Positions 52,141 through 60,200 of a DNA stretch of 64,000 nucleotides are shown here, piece by piece. How positions within the stretch are numbered: the stretch's first letter is position 1; each line of letters begins with the position of its first letter. The DNA is from Ruminococcus sp. FC2018 (GTDB taxonomy: Bacteria > Bacillota > Clostridia > Oscillospirales > Ruminococcaceae). Location: assembly GCF_000621805.1 (NCBI RefSeq), contig NZ_JHXH01000005.1, positions 1 through 64,000 on the forward strand. The letters run 5' to 3'. The translations under genes and the position numbers were made by a program. The notes beneath the pieces are model-generated. The model saw only the letters and a list, made by a program, of their open reading frames with translations, was not told the DNA's origin and made no database searches.

Positions 52141-53406
52141 CAGAGCTTGGAGAAGATCGCAGGCGGCAAGCTGGAAGCGACTCTCAAAAAAATGACCTCC
52201 AATCCGTTCAAGAGCCTTGCCCTCGGTGCAGGTATCACCATTGCTGTGCAGTCCTCGGCAGCATCCGTGGGCATCTTGCAGGCGCTGTCGCTGACAGGCA
52301 CGATCTCCTACAGGATGGCTATCCCTATCATCATGGGACAGAATATCGGTACCTGCGTGACCGCTCTGCTGTCATCTATCGGTGTAAACAAGAACGCAAA
52401 GCGTGTTACCGTCGTGCATATGTCGTTCAATATCATAGGTACGGTCATTTGCCTTGCATTTTTCTACGGACTTGATGCGATCGTTCATTTCAGCTTTGTG
52501 GACAAGTCTATCAGTGCTGTGGAAATTGCCGCTGTTCACTCAATATTCAACATTGTTACCACGCTGATACTTCTGCCGTTCACAGATCAGCTCGTGAAGC
52601 TGGCAAACAAGATCATACCGAATACAAAGGAGAAAGAGACCAGTGTGCTGCTTGACAACCGCCTGATCTCCACACCGCCCCTTGCAGTTTCACAGTGCAG
52701 AGAAAGAACTGTCGAAATGGCGGTCGGTGCAAAAGAAGCCTTACATGAAGCTTTGACAGCGATGTTTGACATCAACGAAAAGGCGGTACAGAGCGTTGAG
52801 GATAAGGAGCAGATGCTCGATGAGATGGAGGATAAGCTGTCTACATTCCTGCTGGAGCTTTCCTCGGTCAGTCTGACCGATCCGGACAGCCGTATCGTTA
52901 CAGAGCTTCTCCACTGCATCAGTGATTTTGAACGTATCAGCGATCACGCTATCAATATGATCGAGATCGGGCAGGAGATGAAACAAAGCGATCAGGAATT
53001 CTCCGCAAATGCAAAAGCCGATTTCGCCACGCTTTTTGCGGCACTGACCGAGATCTCAGGTCTTACCGTAAAAGCTTTTATGGATAATGATACTGACCTT
53101 GCCATGAATGTTGAACCGCTGGAAGAAGTGATCGACGATCTTACCGCTGCTATCAGGGATAAACATATCCAAAGGCTTCGCAAAGGTGAATGCAGCCCTG
53201 AGCTCGGCGTTTATCTGTCAGACCTGCTGATAAACTGCGAGAGGGTGTCCGATCATTGCTCGAATATAGCTGTGTCCATCATTCAGATCTCAAAGTCCAG
53301 TATGAACAGCCATGATTATCTGAGTGGCTTGAAAGCGGAACGTTCCCCCCGGTTTATAGAAAGCTATACTGCTTATGGGCAGAAATACAGGCTGGCGGCG
53401 GAATGA
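52066..53406 (+). pseudogene. Na/Pi cotransporter (NptA-PhoU type), internally deleted and 5'-truncated
   Basis: An open frame reaches back to 52066 inside the response-regulator gene; true NptA sequence starts at about SQSLEKIAGGKLEATLKKMT (52137). The first transporter repeat is joined at QSS to the second (AASVGILQALS, QNIGTCVTALLSSIG), removing about 100 or more residues between the two QSSSA motifs. The following membrane helices and the C-terminal PhoU-like domain (about residues 220-420) look intact. Phosphate import is unlikely. A strong terminator follows. Confidence 0.78.
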
Positions 53407-53517
53407 AAGTAAACAAAGGGAACCGTAAAGGTTTGCTCTTGCCTGTTTCACAGCTGTTACCTGCCTGGTATTTGCTAACTGCTTCGCCGTTGCTTTGATA
53501 TTACTTATACATTCTTG

Positions 53518-53550
53518 CTCGCAAACAGGTTGTTTGCGAGTTCTTTTTTT
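53518..53550 (+). terminator. Terminator after the NptA remnant
   Basis: CTCGCAAAC, AGGTT loop, GTTTGCGAG, then TTCTTTTTTT. Confidence 0.85.
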
Positions 53551-53961
53551 GCCCAAAAGTGCTTTGTGGACCTTATGATGGACCTTACCCCTAAAAGTCA
53601 AACGATGGGAGACTGCGCATCTGCGCAGCTCCCGCCTTTGTTTTTTTGCTATTGTCCGAGCGTTGTTCGTATATTACCCTGCTGTTTTCCCCTGAATAAT
53701 GTCTGCTATTATGTTGCTTGCCCTGCGTGTGAAACCCCCAAAGAAGATTATCAGAGCTTAACAGACAAAAAGCGTCCTGCACAAAGTGAGACGCTTTTTT
53801 GCTGCGCTATAGCTTTGCTTATTCATCAAAGCGCAAATAGCTGATCAACAGTTAACGCCCGGGAGTCTTATACCCGAGCGTTATTGTGTCAGTTATTCTT
53901 TTGCAGGCAATTTTTGACGATCCTGTTTTTGTTTAAGATACTTCAGCCGCCGATACAGGGT
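53551..53961. other. Gene-free stretch with three hairpins
   Basis: Contains GGGAGACTGCGCA/TGCGCAGCTCCC (about 53608-53633), AAAAAGCGTC/GACGCTTTTTT (53767-53800) and AACGCCCGGG/CCCGAGCGTT (53853-53882). No coding frame that I trust. Confidence 0.6.
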
Positions 53962-54990
53962 TTATTCAACAACTGTCTGTTCGCACTCGGAGATCGCAAA
54001 TATTAAAAGGAACAGAGAACTGAGGTCATCAGAGGCTGTCCAGAAGCGGTAGTACATATTGCCTGTTGGTATTTTGACCTTGTGCTTGACCTCGTCGTCC
54101 TCGTGAATGTACACGCTGCACGATTCGATCCTTGCAAGTGCCTTGCCGTCTTTTGTAACATCATAAATAAAGTATGGGAATCTGCTGTGCATATTGGTGC
54201 TGAGGCGTATACCCTGACCGTGCAGGCGATCCCACACCTTTTCACCGTCAAATCTGAACGATGACTTTACCGAGAACATCTCATCGTTAAGCGAAGACGT
54301 TGTAACGTGACCGACCTCATGCTGCTCGCTCAGACCTGTTCTGTGGTCGGTAAATTCGTAGATTCTTGCACCTACCAGAGAGTTTTTGAGCATCTTGCCT
54401 TCATACAGGATGTTTCTGTCTGCGTCCTCAACAATGTAACCCGGCTTTAAGCTGTGACCGTCAAAGCGGAAGTAATACTCGTTCACGCCATCAGCTGTTT
54501 TGAGAGCATCGAGCTGCGCCTGAGTCTGCACATCTGCCGCCGGAGCAGTCTTGTCAAGCTCCTTGCTCTTTCTGAAAGCTCTTACTGTCAGAGCGATACC
54601 GCCCGCAAGAGCCAGAACTCCCGCACCTGCGATCGCAACAGGTATCAGCTTGTTCATCCTGCTGCTTGCAGTTTTTGAGGGGTCAGCAGGATCGTAGAAA
54701 ACCTTGACAGCATCACCGGCTGCGAAACTGCCGCTGAGGTTTGTGAACTCGTCCTCGTACTGCTTGCCGTCAACGGTGAATGTGAACTTCACATCATAGC
54801 CTTTTTCGTCTTCCTGACCTGCATCGGACTGCACCGCAGAGGTTATCGTACCCGTGGTCTCGGCGTACTTATCGGTGTTGAAACTGAAAAGAACCACGCT
54901 GAATATAATAAGTATCAGACCAAGCGGAACCATCATCCTTGCCGGACCTGTGTTTCTCATAAATCTTGCAAATCTGTTTTCGATAGTCAT
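53962..54990 (-). CDS. Membrane protein with DUF3592-like domain
   Basis: 342 residues from ATG 54990, set by AAAAGGAGAAAATCA. TM1 at about 20-38 (MVPLGLILIIFSVVLFSF). The loop YAETTGTITSAVQ..YDVKFTFTVDGKQYEDEF..FAAGDAVKVFYDPADP is a DUF3592-type beta domain; TM2 is at about 118-138. The C-terminal about 180 residues (YYFRFDGHSLKPGYIVEDAD, LYEGKMLKNSLVGARIYEFT) look like a tubby/LURP-one-type barrel, by impression. Its promoter belongs to the SARP-type family. Confidence 0.78.
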   Translation of the reverse strand: MTIENRFARFMRNTGPARMMVPLGLILIIFSVVLFSFNTDKYAETTGTITSAVQSDAGQEDEKGYDVKFTFTVDGKQYEDEFTNLSGSFAAGDAVKVFYDPADPSKTASSRMNKLIPVAIAGAGVLALAGGIALTVRAFRKSKELDKTAPAADVQTQAQLDALKTADGVNEYYFRFDGHSLKPGYIVEDADRNILYEGKMLKNSLVGARIYEFTDHRTGLSEQHEVGHVTTSSLNDEMFSVKSSFRFDGEKVWDRLHGQGIRLSTNMHSRFPYFIYDVTKDGKALARIESCSVYIHEDDEVKHKVKIPTGNMYYRFWTASDDLSSLFLLIFAISECEQTVVE

Positions 54991-55041
54991 TGATTTTCTC
55001 CTTTTCCTTTGTGTTTTGCGTTTTTGTTTTTCTGTATCTAT

Positions 55042-55076
55042 ATAATAACACGCCACCACTTACAAACTGCTTACAA
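55042..55076 (-). promoter_or_regulatory. SARP-type promoter of the DUF3592-like gene
   Basis: TTGTAAGCAGTTTGTAAG (11-bp spacing), -10 TATTAT at 55042-55047, leader GATACAGAAAAACAAAAACG. Confidence 0.65.
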
Positions 55077-55082
55077 AAAAGA

Positions 55083-55119
55083 CGATCACCCGCACTTTTT
55101 TATCGGTACGGGTGATGTC
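55083..55119 (-). terminator. Terminator before the DUF3592-like gene
   Basis: GACATCACCCG / CGGGTGATC around an AAAAAAG-containing loop. Confidence 0.55.
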
Positions 55120-55168
55120 TTTATTTAAACTAACACAAAGGTCACGGAGGAGGCTGTTATTATTCGGT

Positions 55169-55520
55169 TCAGCAGATTATCGGGTTTGTCAGCCAATCCC
55201 ATGAGGTCTTGTCGGTGTTGAATGATACGATGTTTCCGCTTTCAATGTAGTTCCAGTCCTCATCCCCCCATTGATTGAAACCTGCGTGGTGGAATGTGAC
55301 CTCTCTTTCATCTATCAGCAGAGAGTCGATGTTTATACCCTTATAGGAGGCGTGAGCGGCGGCGTATCCGCCTATGCCTGTAATGACGTGTCCAATTTCC
55401 AGATCGTTATATGCCCGACCGGTGATCAGAATAGAGTTTGCGGGCAGATCATCAACATTGAAGCCTTTATTCTTTAGGTACCGGCGGACAGTGAGTCCCT
55501 GAAGGAACGCCGCTACAGGA
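55169..55520 (-). pseudogene. C-terminal fragment of a 606-residue-protein homologue
   Basis: About 115 codons without a start: AAFLQGLTVRRYLKNKGFNV, ILITGRAYNDLEIG, SYKGINIDSLLIDEREVTFH, SWDWLTNPIIC, stop TGA at 55169. It aligns with the end of the secreted protein at 572 (IAAYAASKGKTIRQLLNENG, YIITAKAF, FRGINIDANLTLD). It shows that this C-terminal domain is a separate, mobile module and that a homologue once sat beside SARP system 2. Confidence 0.65.
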
Positions 55521-55633
55521 GCGGGAGTTTTTTGTTGACAGCCTTTTATTTCTTTTCAAAGACTGCGATAAGCTCTTGATCGTCGTTGTTACTGTCACTG
55601 TTGCATTCCTTTAGTTTCAGTTTGTTGTGCTTA

Positions 55634-55717
55634 TTATCCGAAGATTGTCGAGATGATGCCTCCCACGATATATGCTGTTGTGCTTACACCGAGCATTACA
55701 TAACAAAATGTGATCAT
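55634..55717 (-). CDS. 27-residue hydrophobic peptide
   Basis: ATG 55717 behind AAAGGAGG codes for MITFCYVMLGVSTTAYIVGG and seven more residues (IISTIFG), then TAA. One membrane-spanning helix, no charge. Preceded by a perfect member of the SARP-type promoter family, which is the best argument that it is a real gene. Role unknown: small membrane regulator, bacteriocin-like or signalling peptide. Confidence 0.65.
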   Translation of the reverse strand: MITFCYVMLGVSTTAYIVGGIISTIFG

Positions 55718-55768
55718 ATTCTTTCCTCCTTTCGTTTAAGTTGTTTGTTGTTTTTCTTCTGTGATCAT

Positions 55769-55803
55769 ATAATAACATATCGCCTATTACAAACTACTTA
55801 CAG
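55769..55803 (-). promoter_or_regulatory. SARP-type promoter of the 27-residue peptide gene
   Basis: CTGTAAGTAGTTTGTAA (11-bp spacing), -10 TATTAT at 55769-55774, leader GATCACAGAAGAAAAAC. Confidence 0.7.
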
Positions 55804-55901
55804 ATCTTTTGTTTTTTCAAAAAATTATTTTGATCTGTATTTTTGTCTCCTGTCGATCATCTTTATTAACTCTTAGTAATTCTTTTAGTGCTTATTTAAA
55901 G

Positions 55902-56408
55902 TTAACTAAGCTGATCCAAAAGTGAATCGATCTGATCCCAGAAGTCTACCATAAATCTGATCATATCCTCATTCCATGCAGGCGTCATGTTTCTGTTTTT
56001 TACGGACTGTATCTGTATTCTGATCTCCCGTATGATTTCTGCCTGAGACTTATTATATCTTTTGTATAACCTCACATCGACTAAAACCTGAATCAGCTTA
56101 TTCCTATCCATTTTATAGTTCTTTTTGATGTATTTCTCCACCTGTAAAGCGTTCATACTCGGCAGCCATGGCTTTTCGGGGGCTTTGTTTTCCTGCTTCT
56201 GGGGCTCGTTTTTCTTTTGTGTGATCTGATCTATCCACTTCTGGATCTGCTCAAAGAGCGAAGGCACTTTTTCCTGCGGAACGTTCAAGGTGCAGACGAA
56301 GTCTTCGGGCTTGATCTCGGTGCTTTCTGCCGATGCGCTGATAGCTGCGGTCGTTGTCATCATCATTACTGCTGCAAAAGCTGCTGCGATTATTCTTGTT
56401 TTTTTCAT
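55902..56408 (-). CDS. Small secreted helical protein A (168 residues)
   Basis: ATG behind AAAAGGAGAGATCACT. Signal peptide MKKTRIIAAAFAAVMMMTTT, cleaved near AISASAES. Mature part: LNVPQEKVPSLFEQIQKWID, a Lys/Gln/Pro-rich hinge, then helices to the C-terminus with WNEDMIRFMVDFWDQIDSLL. Unrecognised. Clear paralogue of the gene at 56558, with the same signal, the same first 40 residues and a similar tail, so a tandem duplication. Controlled by its own SARP-type promoter. Confidence 0.8.
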   Translation of the reverse strand: MKKTRIIAAAFAAVMMMTTTAAISASAESTEIKPEDFVCTLNVPQEKVPSLFEQIQKWIDQITQKKNEPQKQENKAPEKPWLPSMNALQVEKYIKKNYKMDRNKLIQVLVDVRLYKRYNKSQAEIIREIRIQIQSVKNRNMTPAWNEDMIRFMVDFWDQIDSLLDQLS

Positions 56409-56472
56409 AGTGATCTCTCCTTTTCGTTTTTTAGTTTTTTGGTTTAGGGTTCTTTCCCTTTGCTGTGTCTTT

Positions 56473-56507
56473 ATTATATCACAGCACCTCTTACAAACTA
56501 CTTACAG
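56473..56507 (-). promoter_or_regulatory. SARP-type promoter of secreted protein A
   Basis: CTGTAAGTAGTTTGTAAG (11-bp spacing), -10 TATAAT at 56473-56478, leader GACACAGCAAAGGGAAAGAACC. Confidence 0.72.
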
Positions 56508-56557
56508 TTTTTTTCGTTTTTCGAATTTTTTCTCCTATCTTTTATCTTTGTTTACTT

Positions 56558-57073
56558 TTAGTTATCATAAACATTGATACTTTCAAGTTTCAGATCTCTG
56601 GTGCGTACATATTCTGAGAATTCGTCCCAGTAGTCCTTCAGAAACCTTATCATATCCTCGTTCCATGTGAGCTCGCAGTTAAAGCGTGATGCTCTTCTCA
56701 TTCCGTCACGGATATTGACCTCTGTCTGCTCAAGGGTTAAATAATACCTCTGACAGGAGCGAAGATAAAACGCCGCATTATAGAACTGTATCAATGTCAT
56801 ATTGTATTCTGTTTTTATCAGCTGTTCTATTTCGGGCTGACTCAGATCAACAAGCTTCTTCTTCTGCGGCTCGTTTTTCTTTTGTGTGATCTGATCTATC
56901 CACTTCTGTACCTGCTCAAAGAGCGAAGGCACTTTTTCCTCCGGGACGTCCCAGATGCAGACGAACTCGTCGGACTTGATCTCTGTGCTTTCTGCCGATG
57001 CGCTGATAGCTGCGGTCGTTGTCATTGTCATTACTGCTGCAAAAGCTGCTGCGATTATTCTTGTTTTTTTCAT
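56558..57073 (-). CDS. Small secreted helical protein B (171 residues)
   Basis: ATG behind AAAAGGAGAGATCACT. Signal peptide MKKTRIIAAAFAAVMTMTTT. The mature start ESTEIKSDEFVCIWDVPEEK matches protein A; the middle diverges (LSQPEIEQLIKTEYNMTLIQ); the tail has WNEDMIRFLKDYWDEFSEYV like A. The conserved ends with a variable middle suggest common handling and diversified function. Two tandem SARP-type promoters precede it, as before the genes at 2496 and 9077. Confidence 0.8.
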   Translation of the reverse strand: MKKTRIIAAAFAAVMTMTTTAAISASAESTEIKSDEFVCIWDVPEEKVPSLFEQVQKWIDQITQKKNEPQKKKLVDLSQPEIEQLIKTEYNMTLIQFYNAAFYLRSCQRYYLTLEQTEVNIRDGMRRASRFNCELTWNEDMIRFLKDYWDEFSEYVRTRDLKLESINVYDN

Positions 57074-57139
57074 AGTGATCTCTCCTTTTCGGTTTTATAT
57101 CATTTGTTGTTTCGGGGTCTTTCCCTTTGCTGTGATCTT

Positions 57140-57174
57140 AGTATATCACAGCACCTCTTACAAACTACTTACAG
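57140..57174 (-). promoter_or_regulatory. SARP-type promoter of secreted protein B, proximal
   Basis: CTGTAAGTAGTTTGTAAG, -10 TATACT at 57140-57145, leader AGATCACAGCAAAGGGAAAG. Confidence 0.72.
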
Positions 57175-57251
57175 ATTTTCATGTTTTTCAAAAAAATTTT
57201 TGACCGTCTGTTTTTGCCTGTTTTATGGGGTTTTACCTTTGCTGTGATTTT

Positions 57252-57286
57252 AGTATATCACACTGCCTCTTACAAACTACTTACAG
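57252..57286 (-). promoter_or_regulatory. SARP-type promoter of secreted protein B, distal
   Basis: CTGTAAGTAGTTTGTAAG, -10 TATACT at 57252-57257, leader AAATCACAGCAAAGGTAAAACC; 112 bp from the proximal copy, the same spacing as at 8861/8974. Confidence 0.7.
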
Positions 57287-57317
57287 ATCTCAATGAAAAT
57301 AAAATATTTTTTTAAAA

Positions 57318-57353
57318 CAAAAAAGCACCCGCATTTTTTTACAATGCGAGTGC
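57318..57353 (-). terminator. Terminator of SARP system 2
   Basis: GCACTCGCATT, GTAAAAAA loop, ATGCGGGTGC, T-run, leftward. Confidence 0.85.
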
Positions 57354-57365
57354 ATAGTACCATGT

Positions 57366-58154
57366 TTAATACAGATCCTCATCAAACAGAAAATCTGCCC
57401 AGTAGTACTGGCTCATATATTCGTTCTGATAGGCGTTTACCGCACCGCCGTCAAGCTCTTTGAAACGGTAGTAATCACAATCAAGCGCTTTCGGGTCAAC
57501 GGCGAGCGCATTAAAGTCCTTGATTACCGCAGCCTCTGCCCCGACAGCTTTAAGGCTCTTCATAAGCGAGTGAGTGAGCTGCTGCATATAGTTCTGCTGT
57601 TTCTTGTCATACGGCTCGTCCTCAAACAGTGCCGCCGCTATCTCCTTAATAGTACACGAGCTGCCCTGACGGTGCACGAGGAATGCGAATATCTCCTTTG
57701 ACTTGCTTCTTTCAAAGCGGACGTGCTCGCCGCTTGGCAGAAAAACATCAAAGTTGCCGAAGCACTGCACCCGCAAAAGTGCGTTGCTTTTTGGCACCAG
57801 CGGAAAACGCAGATCCTCAAGCTCTGCCTTGACCTCATCGGCAGTTACCGGCTTCATAATGTATCCGCTTGCCTTCATATCCATAGCATCGCCCTTGTAC
57901 TCTGAAAAGCCTGTCACGAAAATGATATTCATCTTCGGGTTGATCCCTTTCAGCCGCTTTGCGACCTCAACGCCTGTTATGCCACGCATATGTATATCCA
58001 GAAACGCCACATCACATCCGTTTTTTTCAGCTTCATCTATAAGCTCTGCCTGCTTTCTGAATGACGAGATGTCAGCATCGGGTTTAGCAGCCTTTACCGC
58101 CTGTTCCAGCATTTTCAGAGCTAAAGGCTCATCATCAAGACACAGTATCCTCAT
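57366..58154 (-). CDS. Response regulator with SARP-type output domain, system 2
   Basis: 262 residues; paralogue of the regulator at 7984 along its whole length. Receiver: DD7-8, Asp53 (FLDIHMRG), Lys in GYIMKPV. Output: FGNFDVFLPSGEHVRFERSK winged helix, then QQNYMQQLTHSLMKSLKAVG and a Tyr-rich tail (MSQYYWADFLFDEDLY). It overlaps its kinase gene by 20 bp, as in system 1. The nearest candidate targets are the TGTAAG-type promoters at 55042-57286 and 60201. Confidence 0.9.
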   Translation of the reverse strand: MRILCLDDEPLALKMLEQAVKAAKPDADISSFRKQAELIDEAEKNGCDVAFLDIHMRGITGVEVAKRLKGINPKMNIIFVTGFSEYKGDAMDMKASGYIMKPVTADEVKAELEDLRFPLVPKSNALLRVQCFGNFDVFLPSGEHVRFERSKSKEIFAFLVHRQGSSCTIKEIAAALFEDEPYDKKQQNYMQQLTHSLMKSLKAVGAEAAVIKDFNALAVDPKALDCDYYRFKELDGGAVNAYQNEYMSQYYWADFLFDEDLY

Positions 58155-59763
58155 TTTCGTTTCTCCGTTCCTTTGGTATTATGACCCTTGCGGTCGTGCC
58201 TTCGCCGATCTTGCTGGTGATGATTATGTCCGCACCGCACATCTCTTTAAGGCGTTTTCTTGTGTTCTCCATTCCCACGTGTGAGCGTCCGTCATCCTTT
58301 TTTGGAGCGTTCACATCAAATCCAACTCCGTCATCAGAGATTATGACCTCATAAGCATTATCGGTCTGTCTTGTGGAAATTTTTACCGTACCGCCGTCCT
58401 CAGCCATCCCCACACCGTGCTTGACAGCATTTTCAACCAGCGGCTGTATTGACAGCTGCGGAACTCTGAAATCAGTCACCTGAATATCATACTCAATGTT
58501 CAACAGATCGTCAAACCGCAGCTTTTCAATGAACAGATAGTTTTTAAGGTGACTAAGCTCCTGCTCAAAAGGCACTGTCTTTGTCTGACTGAGAGAATCC
58601 ATATTGCAGCGAAGATATTTTGAGAAAGCAATAGTCGCCTCCTTGGCAGTCTTCGGGTCAAGCTCGCACATCATTGCAATAGATGTCAGAGCATTGTACA
58701 TAAAGTGCGGACGTATCTGCGACACCATTATCTGCAGCTTTGCATCATACAGTTCCTTTTGTGTACGCAGATTTTCACGGGTGTAGAAGTCTATTTCCAG
58801 GGTAAAATCCGAAATAACATCAGCAAGGTAGCCAAGCTCGTTTTTCTCTTTGATCGTATACATTTTTTTGACTATCTCTTTCGGATCCTTGTCAGCAGAG
58901 TAATCCAGCAGACCGTCCTGTATCGCATTGATGGGTTTGACAGCCTTGCGGTACAGGAAAATGAGAAGGACCATAAGCACGATGAGGATACCGCTTATGA
59001 TTATTATCAGCGCTTTTGCTATCATTCCCGTGAGGGTGCTGCGAAAATCGTCCCAATTGTAGGTTATGCCCACTACCGCCCTTGTCTTGCCGCCGATTAT
59101 CACAGGCTTGTAGCCTATGTAGTAGTTGCCGGCATTGGGGAAGTCGGTCGCTCTTTCAAATACGATCTTATCTGAGTCTGAATCAAGCATCTTTTCCAAA
59201 ACAGGGTGTTTTGAAAGGTCAAGCTCCAGGTAGCTTCCCATTTTATCATTTTGCTCGTTCCTGTTAAAGTCAATCAATATAAGCCCTCGGTACTGCTGCT
59301 GCATATCCATGATAAACATACTGTCAAAGCTGCTGTTGTTTATGTGATTGTAAAGTATGTTCTTTGTTCCGTTGAGATGCTGTCTTATATAGCTGTATCG
59401 TATATCCTCAGGCATATTTTCAAACCAGCTGTATTCATACTTGTTATCGGCTTTTAAGTACGCCTTCAGCTTTTCTGGTTCTTCATCTGTCACCTCGTCG
59501 TGAAGGGCGATGCGGTATTCTTCCATATGCTGAAATATCCAGTCCTTAGAATCCTGATCAAGGACTTTCCCCGCAACAAAAGGCATGTAGCCCAGCGTCT
59601 GTGTCATCACATCTTCAATATGGTCATTTTGTGCTTCAAGATAACCCTTGAGCATGCTGTGGTATACAGTCCAGACTACTGCTGCCGTCATAACTGCGAA
59701 CAGTGGCAGTACGATAGCCGTTATCTGAAAAAGCAGTCTGCGCTTTTTTCTTTTACCTTTCAC
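58135..59763 (-). CDS. Sensor histidine kinase (YesM/LytS type) of SARP system 2
   Basis: 542 residues from GTG 59763 (GAGGTGAGAG upstream). Same architecture and length as the kinase at 6375: TM1 at about 11-32, extracellular sensor to about 250, TM2 (ALIIIISGILIVLMVLLIFLY), linker, VSQIRPHFMYNALTS (phospho-His near 351), QPLVENAVKHGVG, DDGVGFDVN. The kinase core is nearly identical to system 1 while the sensor has diverged, as expected after duplication and specialisation. Confidence 0.92.
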   Translation of the reverse strand: MKGKRKKRRLLFQITAIVLPLFAVMTAAVVWTVYHSMLKGYLEAQNDHIEDVMTQTLGYMPFVAGKVLDQDSKDWIFQHMEEYRIALHDEVTDEEPEKLKAYLKADNKYEYSWFENMPEDIRYSYIRQHLNGTKNILYNHINNSSFDSMFIMDMQQQYRGLILIDFNRNEQNDKMGSYLELDLSKHPVLEKMLDSDSDKIVFERATDFPNAGNYYIGYKPVIIGGKTRAVVGITYNWDDFRSTLTGMIAKALIIIISGILIVLMVLLIFLYRKAVKPINAIQDGLLDYSADKDPKEIVKKMYTIKEKNELGYLADVISDFTLEIDFYTRENLRTQKELYDAKLQIMVSQIRPHFMYNALTSIAMMCELDPKTAKEATIAFSKYLRCNMDSLSQTKTVPFEQELSHLKNYLFIEKLRFDDLLNIEYDIQVTDFRVPQLSIQPLVENAVKHGVGMAEDGGTVKISTRQTDNAYEVIISDDGVGFDVNAPKKDDGRSHVGMENTRKRLKEMCGADIIITSKIGEGTTARVIIPKERRNENEDTVS

Positions 59764-59805
59764 CCTCTCACCTCGCCTTGTGCTTATGTTTTTATTATCT
59801 GCTTT

Positions 59806-59834
59806 ATTATACCTTAAAAATATAAAATTGTAAA
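59806..59834 (-). promoter_or_regulatory. Promoter of SARP system 2
   Basis: TTTACA, 17 bp, TATAAT, leftward; no 11-bp repeats, so the system does not look autoregulated by this site type. Confidence 0.65.
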
Positions 59835-59854
59835 GATGCCCGCCAAAAACAAAT

Positions 59855-59890
59855 TAAAAGCGCCCGCTATTATTCATACGGACGCTTTTC
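59855..59890 (-). terminator. Terminator of the 47-residue gene
   Basis: AAAAGCGTCCG, 11-base loop, CGGGCGCTTTTAATTT, leftward. Confidence 0.75.
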
Positions 59891-59989
59891 AGCTTTATTC
59901 ATATCAGATCCTTCGGCTCTCATTATGAGAGTACAGAGATCATACCGCTGATTTTCATTAAAGCAGTTTCCCCTGCCGATCATGCTTTT

Positions 59990-60133
59990 TCAGTTTATCG
60001 GATTTCCGAATTCATCGACCTCAAATCCGTTCTCGTCAAGTGCATTGATCCCAAACCTGCCCAGCAGGATCCCTGCCAGTATTGCCTTTATTCCTCTGTG
60101 CTTTTTCTTGAATCTTCTTGTTGTTACTTTCAT
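59990..60133 (-). CDS. 47-residue basic/amphipathic peptide
   Basis: ATG 60133 behind AAAAGGAGTAATCACT. The peptide starts MKVTTRRFKKKHRGIKAILA (strongly basic) and continues GILLGRFGINALDENGFEVD, ending EFGNPIN. A cationic helix followed by a Gly/Leu-rich stretch and an acidic tail would fit a processed antimicrobial or signalling peptide, but there is no processing gene nearby. It has its own SARP-type promoter. Confidence 0.65.
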   Translation of the reverse strand: MKVTTRRFKKKHRGIKAILAGILLGRFGINALDENGFEVDEFGNPIN

Positions 60134-60200
60134 AGTGATTACTCCTTTTCTTTTTGGTTTTATTTTGTTGTTTTCGGGTGATTTCCTTTGCTGTGATCAC

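Noticed and set aside
51516-52475. Intact 300-residue response regulator
   Set aside because: The sequence leaves the family at DVH and continues in a frame that is antiparallel in sense to transporter coding; length is coincidental.
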